Origin: Dioscorea cayenensis subsp. rotundata
Taxonomy: Eukaryota > Streptophyta > Magnoliopsida > Dioscoreales > Dioscoreaceae
DNA length: 64,000 nucleotides
Assembly: GCF_009730915.1 (NCBI RefSeq)
Contig: NC_052483.1
Coordinates: 1,984,001-2,048,000 of the forward strand
Direction: 5' to 3'
The position numbers and the translations under genes were made by a program. The notes under the pieces are model-generated. The model saw only the letters and a program-made list of their open reading frames with translations. It did no database searches and was not told where the DNA came from. Shown here in pieces: positions 58,666 through 64,000 of this stretch; within the stretch, counting starts at the first letter, position 1, and the number at the start of each line of letters is the position of its first letter.

Positions 58666-60539
58666 TATATGTCCATATAGAATATAGTTTTAAACCCCCA
58701 AAAATTATAAAATTCTAATGTGGAACAAAAAAAATTTATCTAATTTATATAATATATAAAGGGGTAAAGTTCAATGAATGTATTGTTTTTGAATAGGTAA
58801 GTAATTTTATTGCATTTGTGAGATAATGTGGTCATTTGCAAAGGAGGAGAAAAGGCCAAATTTTTCATTTTGTAATTGATGCATTTACTTTTTAGATAAA
58901 TACAAGAAAATAAAATATAAAACAATTGTTGTTGGGTTATGAGAACTCCTGCTTTGAGCAATATTTTAAAACATTTTGTTGGAATGAAATAATCGTATAT
59001 TTAATTGCCAATTACTCCTTTCTACTTCCATATTTTTTAAATAATTGTATATTTAATTGTCAATTACTCTCTCTACTTCCATATTTTTTAAAATCGATCA
59101 TATATTTTTTTTTTTGATATTTCAGAGAAATATCAAATTAGAGGTATACACCTCAAATATTAAAAACAACATGACTTCTTAACACTAGAGAGACTATGCC
59201 TAAAATCGGCGCCATTTAAAATGTGCTCAACTAATTAATTCACCTATGTGTCATTTAGAACGAATGATCTTCTACTGTAAATATCGCTTTACCTGCATTC
59301 GTTGCTTGTAAATTCTTGATAGTTTTTTATGTCATTAGTTATCTTATATTCTCTGTAAATTTGTAATTTTTTTTCTTATTTAATTAAAGTATGATTTATC
59401 CATTTTTAATAAATAAAATTTTTTATCAATCATTTTGTGAGAAATACCAAAACAAATACTATTAAGAAGCTATAAACAAAATTGAGAGAAGAGGCTGAGA
59501 GAATTAATCATTGGAACACAACAGGGGCAACAAAAACCAAAACTTTATGGTAATCATAAGAATTAACAAACAATAACAACAAAAAGATGAGTTTTTTTCT
59601 TTAATAATTTATGATAAAGCAAAGAGAGAAAGAAAGCTTAAAGAGCCAGGAATCAATGAAAGTTATGAGTGAGATTGAAGCATAACAGACACATCAACAA
59701 CCATGCAAACACTTGCTGGCACAAAGAAAATGTGCAAGAAAAAGGACTTTGTTTGATGGAAACGTAAAGTGAAGGATTGTTCTCCAAACTAGTGATGGAG
59801 AAAAGAACATTAAATTTTAAACAAAAAAATTGGCTCTTTACAAACACCTCCCTAAAACTTTTTCTTATTTCATTTAAACAAGTTGCAATTTTTATGCAAT
59901 ATCTCAATTTTTTTTGTCAAAATATCAAAATGGTTCCTCATATTTATACATTTATGTGCTTTTGGTCCCTCTAATTGACGAATCTGCCTTTTTGGTTCTT
60001 CTAGCTAATGAACAAAAGAGATTAAAAAAGACGAAAATATAAAAATACGAAAATCAAAAGGATGGATTTTATATTAGAGGGACTAAAAAGACTGAAAACA
60101 CAAAATAGAGAGACTATTTTAATATTTAAATCTTTTTTTTTTAATCAACTAGGGCATATTTTTGGTTTCTCATATTTTTCAACTTTTGTTTGAGGTAAGG
60201 TCATTTTGGAGACTCGGCTTAGGGTCATGTTATAAGACTTGGAATCTCCTGATTAAATTTTTTTTTCTAAAATATATGGCAGGAGAGGAATAATTGTACT
60301 ACAAGCAACATGTTCTCTCATCAATTTCAATTCTAATCAAAATTGACTCAATCAACGTGTTCTCTCACTAATCTCAATTATGATCAAAATTGGCTTTATA
60401 TTTTCTTTTAAGTTCACTACAATACAAGACTCGGAGAAAAATAAATCAGGAGATTCAGAAACAATCTTCTTTACTTAAAAACTTTCACCCCTTAAAAGAG
60501 TCACAATTTGATGACTCATCATTTTCATCATCTAAAAAC
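58666..60539. other. Intergenic, A+T rich, possible second MITE
   Basis: No gene is seen. About 59915-60130 has weak inverted ends (CAAAATATCAAAATGGTTCC at left against TTAAATATTAAAATAGTCTC read back from the right, each followed by GGTCCCTCTAA/AGTCCCTCTAA), possibly a small Mutator-type MITE. Confidence 0.45.
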
Positions 60540-60917
60540 AGGTAAATTTTTTAGTAGACCATTAAATTTCAATTTGGCTCAATTTCACTTTCATCATTGA
60601 ACTTCAATTTATATCAATTTGGTCACTCAACTTTAATTTGATTTCAACAGGCAATAAATCAAAGATTTCAACCCCCAATTAATTACATGACTGTCTGAAA
60701 ATCCAAATCAGTCCTCCCCATGACACACTATTAAATTTATTAGAGGTGTCTATGTCATCGAAAAAAAGTCATATAATTTATTTGGGGGCCGAAATCCCTT
60801 CATTTACTACCCAATAAAATCAAATTAAAATTTAATGGCTAAATTAATACAAATTGAAGTTCAGTGATGAAAGTGAAAATGAGCCAAAGTCTAGAGATCT
60901 ACTAAAACATTTACCCA
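60540..60917. mobile_element. Mutator-type MITE, 378 bp, with 9-bp target duplication
   Basis: Long terminal inverted repeats of roughly 120 bp: left AGGTAAATTTTTTAGTAGAC, right read back TGGGTAAATGTTTTAGTAGA, both followed by CACTTTCATCA(T/C)TGAACTTC. TCTAAAAAC (60531-60539) and CCTAAAAAC (60918-60926) match at 8 of 9. No coding sequence. Confidence 0.85.
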
Positions 60918-60926
60918 CCTAAAAAC

Positions 60927-61486
60927 CTTGTTTTTTAAAAAAACTTTTGATATCATATTGAAATGTCTACCCACCACGTCTTACGCTGCTTCCCATTTTT
61001 TATATTTTGACTTTCTAAATAACTATCTTTGTGGTCTTGCTCGTTTTTCTAATATACTTTGTTGATTTATCTACTTTTACCCAAAAATAATAATAGTAAC
61101 AGTAAAAAAAGAGTATAAATAAGGTAATAATATTTCATTTCCCTCCTCGGCTTCTACCTAGATATTAAAAGTGGAAATATACTCAATCAGCATGAATTCT
61201 GCCTAAACTTGAACAAGTGTAGATGAAATTCACTTCTAATTCACCGATTTTATATTGGGTTCAAAGGATATCCAAATATGTGTGGTGGTGTATATATAGC
61301 CTGGTTGCATCCTTGTTCTTGTTTCTTGCTTGTTAAAAGACAAACTGGATGAAAAATCCTATAAAATCATCTTGTAATCTTCATAACATTCTTAACTTCT
61401 TTCTCAAACTAATAAACAAAAGGAAGCATTATATATAATGCCATCAACACTAAAAAACACTGCCATTGGAAAACAATCAAGCTCTC
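60927..61486 (+). promoter_or_regulatory. Promoter and leader of the small unknown gene
   Basis: TATATATAG at 61291-61299 is a good TATA box about 190 bp before the main ATG. Transcription would start near 61325. A short upstream frame begins at ATG 61438. The sequence left of 61290 shows nothing else recognisable. Confidence 0.6.
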
Positions 61487-61509
61487 ATGAGTCCAAGAAC
61501 CATTCTTGA
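61438..61509 (+). CDS. Upstream ORF overlapping the main start (23 codons)
   Basis: It runs from ATG 61438 to TGA 61507-61509, in a different frame from the main ORF and ending past its ATG at 61487. If the leader includes 61438, ribosomes starting here would bypass the main start, so it could dampen translation. It is seen in sequence only; conservation is unknown. Confidence 0.35.
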   Translation: MPSTLKNTAIGKQSSSHESKNHS

Positions 61510-61906
61510 TTTCAAGTCTCCGGGGATCGAAGACCGGGCAAAATTCAGTTCACTCTACGACAGTAATGAGTTCAGGGCGATCGCAGGTCAGCTCAGCCAA
61601 GCATTGTCTCCGTTTCAACGGCCAAGTGCAAAGACCGGAGGAAGCACGCTCTATGATTCGTTCGAGCTCAGGGTGGTTGCGAAACAGATCAACATGGCCG
61701 TGCAAGCAGCGCAGAGTGGCGTGCCACGTGACCAGGGATCCTGTTGTCTTGATTGCCTGTATAAAAAGAAACCAAAAACGATGAAACAGTTGGCAAAACC
61801 GAATGAAAAGATATCCGGAGAAGCAAGTGATGAGAATAAGAGAGACCCTGCAATGGCTTTGTGGAAGAAGATCAAGAGAGTGATCCTCACACAGCAGAGA
61901 ACCTGA
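61487..61906 (+). CDS. Small unknown plant protein with a repeated LYDSxE motif
   Basis: I do not recognise a named family. The first ATG in frame is 61487 (MSPRTILD), giving 139 residues. The protein carries two related segments, LYDSNEFRAIAGQL (23-36) and LYDSFELRVVAKQI (55-68), 32 residues apart, each likely an amphipathic helix. A cysteine group CCLDCLYKKKPK follows (about 93-104), then a lysine-rich, soluble C-terminus (KKIKRV). There is no signal peptide or membrane segment. Codon use is regular and a TATA box lies upstream, so it is probably a real single-exon gene. It lies tail to tail with the diacylglycerol kinase gene, stops 235 bp apart. Confidence 0.72.
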   Translation: MSPRTILDFKSPGIEDRAKFSSLYDSNEFRAIAGQLSQALSPFQRPSAKTGGSTLYDSFELRVVAKQINMAVQAAQSGVPRDQGSCCLDCLYKKKPKTMKQLAKPNEKISGEASDENKRDPAMALWKKIKRVILTQQRT

Positions 61907-62141
61907 GAATAAGTAGATGTTCACATAATTCTATCTGTGTTCCATTTATTGACAATGTGACAAGACAAACAGAAGCAAAATCGAACACTCAGTAAATATG
62001 ATAATTGGGTGAAGTGTTTTTGTAGTTATGATACATCTCTCCCAAAAATTACGAAAAAAACTGGGGAGAAGTATATAATCTATGAATATATATTGTTATT
62101 TACAGAATGCACTCAATAGTTGATAGTCTCTGAAAACTTGT
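61907..62141. other. Shared 3' intergenic space
   Basis: Convergent 3' untranslated regions of the unknown gene and the diacylglycerol kinase gene. Nothing else is seen. Confidence 0.7.
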
Positions 62142-64000
62142 CTATGATGAAAGTTTTAAGGCCATTTCCCGAAGAAGCGCCCGCTTCTGCGAAGCAGTGA
62201 TCACCCGGTTAGTTTCGGCGTTCTCAAGCACATCGGTGATTATGGCAGCTGCATGCCCAAGAGGTTCCTCTGCTGCTCTCTTAAGCATGAATGCCTGGAT
62301 AAGTCAAAAGCCGGTTAAAGGAAATACGATAATATAGACCATGAATCAAATGCGCGGCATTTATATTGATTTTGAATGGTATGAGAGATGGGACCTGGCC
62401 GTGGTGAAAGATTTCCAATTTGCCTGTTTGCTGAAACCAAGGTTCTCCGTCGATTTGGACTGGTAAGGGGGCAAAAAGTTGAATCTTTATAGATTCCCCC
62501 TGTGCAAGTCTTCGGGCTCGGGAGAGCCCAACCTATAACCACAATGGAACATACATAATTGTCATGGCTAATCACTTGGTCAAAGGGAAAAAGTCTAATC
62601 CACTTCAAAGTTTAACTAGATTAGGCTCAGTATAAACTTGAACATATAATAGAAGGTGATGGATTAAACAGGGGAGTATCTTTGCTCAAGTACCTGAAGC
62701 TTTCCAAGATGCCATGTTCCACTGATGCTAACAACTTCCAATATTTTGTCATGCATTGATTGAGGATCAAAATTATCATAATTTTCATCTTCATTTTGCC
62801 ACAAATCAACCCCTCCCATGTAGCTACCAATGTTAGCGACGAGCACTCCTTCTGCATCCTGCAAATAGTTTTTTTAAAAAAAGAAAACAAACATATACAC
62901 AGAGATAATATTAAAATTCATAAAGGTTTTGCAGCACATAAAATGAAATTAAGTTATTTTGCAAGGTGTGAAACTCCAAAGTTCCACTAAAATTCAGTTC
63001 AACATACAAACCTCAGGAACTTCTATTTCTACACCATCAACCTCCAATCTGATCTGCCACGGAAAGTCGGCAAATGTCCTGTCCATGATGCTCTTGGCGC
63101 CTTCTCTGGCATACAGCACTTTGTTTACAAACTGCAAAGGACATCCACAGATTCACCTATAATGGCCTAAAAGTTGCAATTGATAAATGAAACATATCAA
63201 GCAAATTTTGAAATCATGGATGGTGGTGAAATTTGAGAATATTAACCAAGCAGGCACTTCAAATATTTGTAGATAATACAGGAATACTCTGTAGCAGAAC
63301 ACCTTTTCAAGGATTGGAGCAGGGAGTAGTTCTATAGTATTAGTTGTTCTTATATCATTTTTTCCTAAAGAGTTCAAAGCCGTCCAACATACAGTAGATT
63401 ATCATTCATCCATAGCATAAGTACTAATCACAAAACCTGAACAAAATTAAATCCAGTAATGTAAAACACAAGACTGATGAGCTGCCGCAACATTCTATAT
63501 AGTGCTATGATAATGCTCTGCTAGAAAAACATGTAGCTTTAGAGATGAGCAGAAAGCACATTTCAGAGATAAGTAACACAAGTTCGAATGTAACATGAGT
63601 TGGTTTTCTGACATTTGAAGTAACGGTCAACATGGCCACTAATCATGTTGGACCAATCTGGTAAGAACCATTTACAATGATCTATTACCAATTATGAGTT
63701 TTCTGTATACCATGTTAAAAAAAGTAAGTACAAGCTCATAGTCCCTCTAGTGGGAAAAGCAGCTGAATACCTGGCTGTAAAATTTTTCAGGGTTCTCTTC
63801 CCGCAGATTATGAATGTCCAGTGCAACCTTTGCATCACACCCAATACCTGAAAAGTGTTGAGATGTAATGGCACACCATCATCAATATGTCATTGGAAGA
63901 TCTCCATTACTTACCAAGATAGTTGTTCATGAATTTTGGGGGTTGACTTTTCTTATCTTGAGAATTTGTTATTGTTACCTTCCATCTATCAAGAATTGTA
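62142..64000 (-). CDS. DGK: Diacylglycerol kinase, 3' part of gene (six exons, 5' end off window)
   Basis: It phosphorylates diacylglycerol to phosphatidic acid in lipid signalling. Exons on the minus strand, all with GT...AG borders in register: beyond 64000-63915 ([18 protein letters not shown]), 63847-63771 ([19 protein letters not shown]), 63131-63012 ([19 protein letters not shown]), 62858-62694 ([20 protein letters not shown]), 62532-62395 ([20 protein letters not shown]) and 62294-62142 ([18 protein letters not shown], ending [10 protein letters not shown]). These cover the end of the catalytic domain and the DGK accessory domain; the GGVDLW and [16 protein letters not shown] blocks are typical. 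The sequence resembles the larger plant DGK1/DGK2 class, whose C1 domains and membrane segment would lie in exons right of the window. No lesion is seen. Confidence 0.95.

Noticed and set aside
61550..61924. 124-codon minus-strand frame opposite the small unknown gene
   Set aside because: Antisense shadow; the plus-strand frame has the internal repeat, promoter and codon pattern.
62315..62608. 97-codon minus-strand frame
   Set aside because: Out-of-frame reading of a diacylglycerol kinase exon plus intron; the correct frame reads [11 protein letters not shown].
1..64000. CRISPR arrays, bacterial operons, rRNA or tRNA genes
   Set aside because: No regular spacer-repeat array, no bacterial gene layout and no tRNA cloverleaf found; the tandem repeats present are minisatellites or transposon parts. 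The tRNA-like match at 597-608 is only a primer binding site.

Overview
This is a nuclear window from a flowering plant. The evidence is spliced CYP81-type cytochrome P450 genes, a plant UDP-glucose dehydrogenase, a plant-type diacylglycerol kinase, and dense nested LTR retrotransposons and DNA transposons. A non-grass monocot such as a yam would fit, but nothing here fixes the species. One assembly gap of exactly 1000 N lies at 52613-53612.

Layout. 1-3416 is most of a gag-only Ty3-type LTR retrotransposon inserted in exon 1 of a CYP81 pseudogene (3417-3754). 4852-7255 is an intact two-exon CYP81 gene (copy 1, minus strand). Its 5' flank is split by a 6.35 kb PIF/Harbinger transposon (7299-13649), a Mutator-like element (14259-15971) and nested LTRs (16888-20346). 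20834-35277 is mostly solo or broken LTRs of several families, L1-type LINE remnants, a hAT MITE and the broken remains of another CYP81 gene (33057-34105). 36765-39316 is a second intact CYP81 gene (copy 2), whose flank shows what copy 1's flank looked like before the insertions. 42213-44000 is a CACTA-like end. 44790-52526 is a decayed Athila-like element, itself invaded by a hAT MITE, a GGTTCGG-rich element and a solo LTR. After the gap and a minisatellite comes the gene-bearing end: UDP-glucose 6-dehydrogenase (55495-56937, minus), a small unknown gene (61487-61906, plus) and the 3' half of a diacylglycerol kinase gene running off the right edge (62142-64000, minus).

How it fits together. 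The left 42 kb is a tandem CYP81 cluster, all on the minus strand: two intact genes and at least two broken copies. It grew by duplication of a segment reaching from the 3' flank to several kb upstream of the ATG, and was then inflated by transposons. The two intact paralogues serve as empty sites for each other, so insertions can be read directly. The most notable is the PIF/Harbinger element that cuts copy 1's probable TATA box 43 bp upstream of its ATG. The housekeeping genes at the right are not functionally linked to the P450 cluster.
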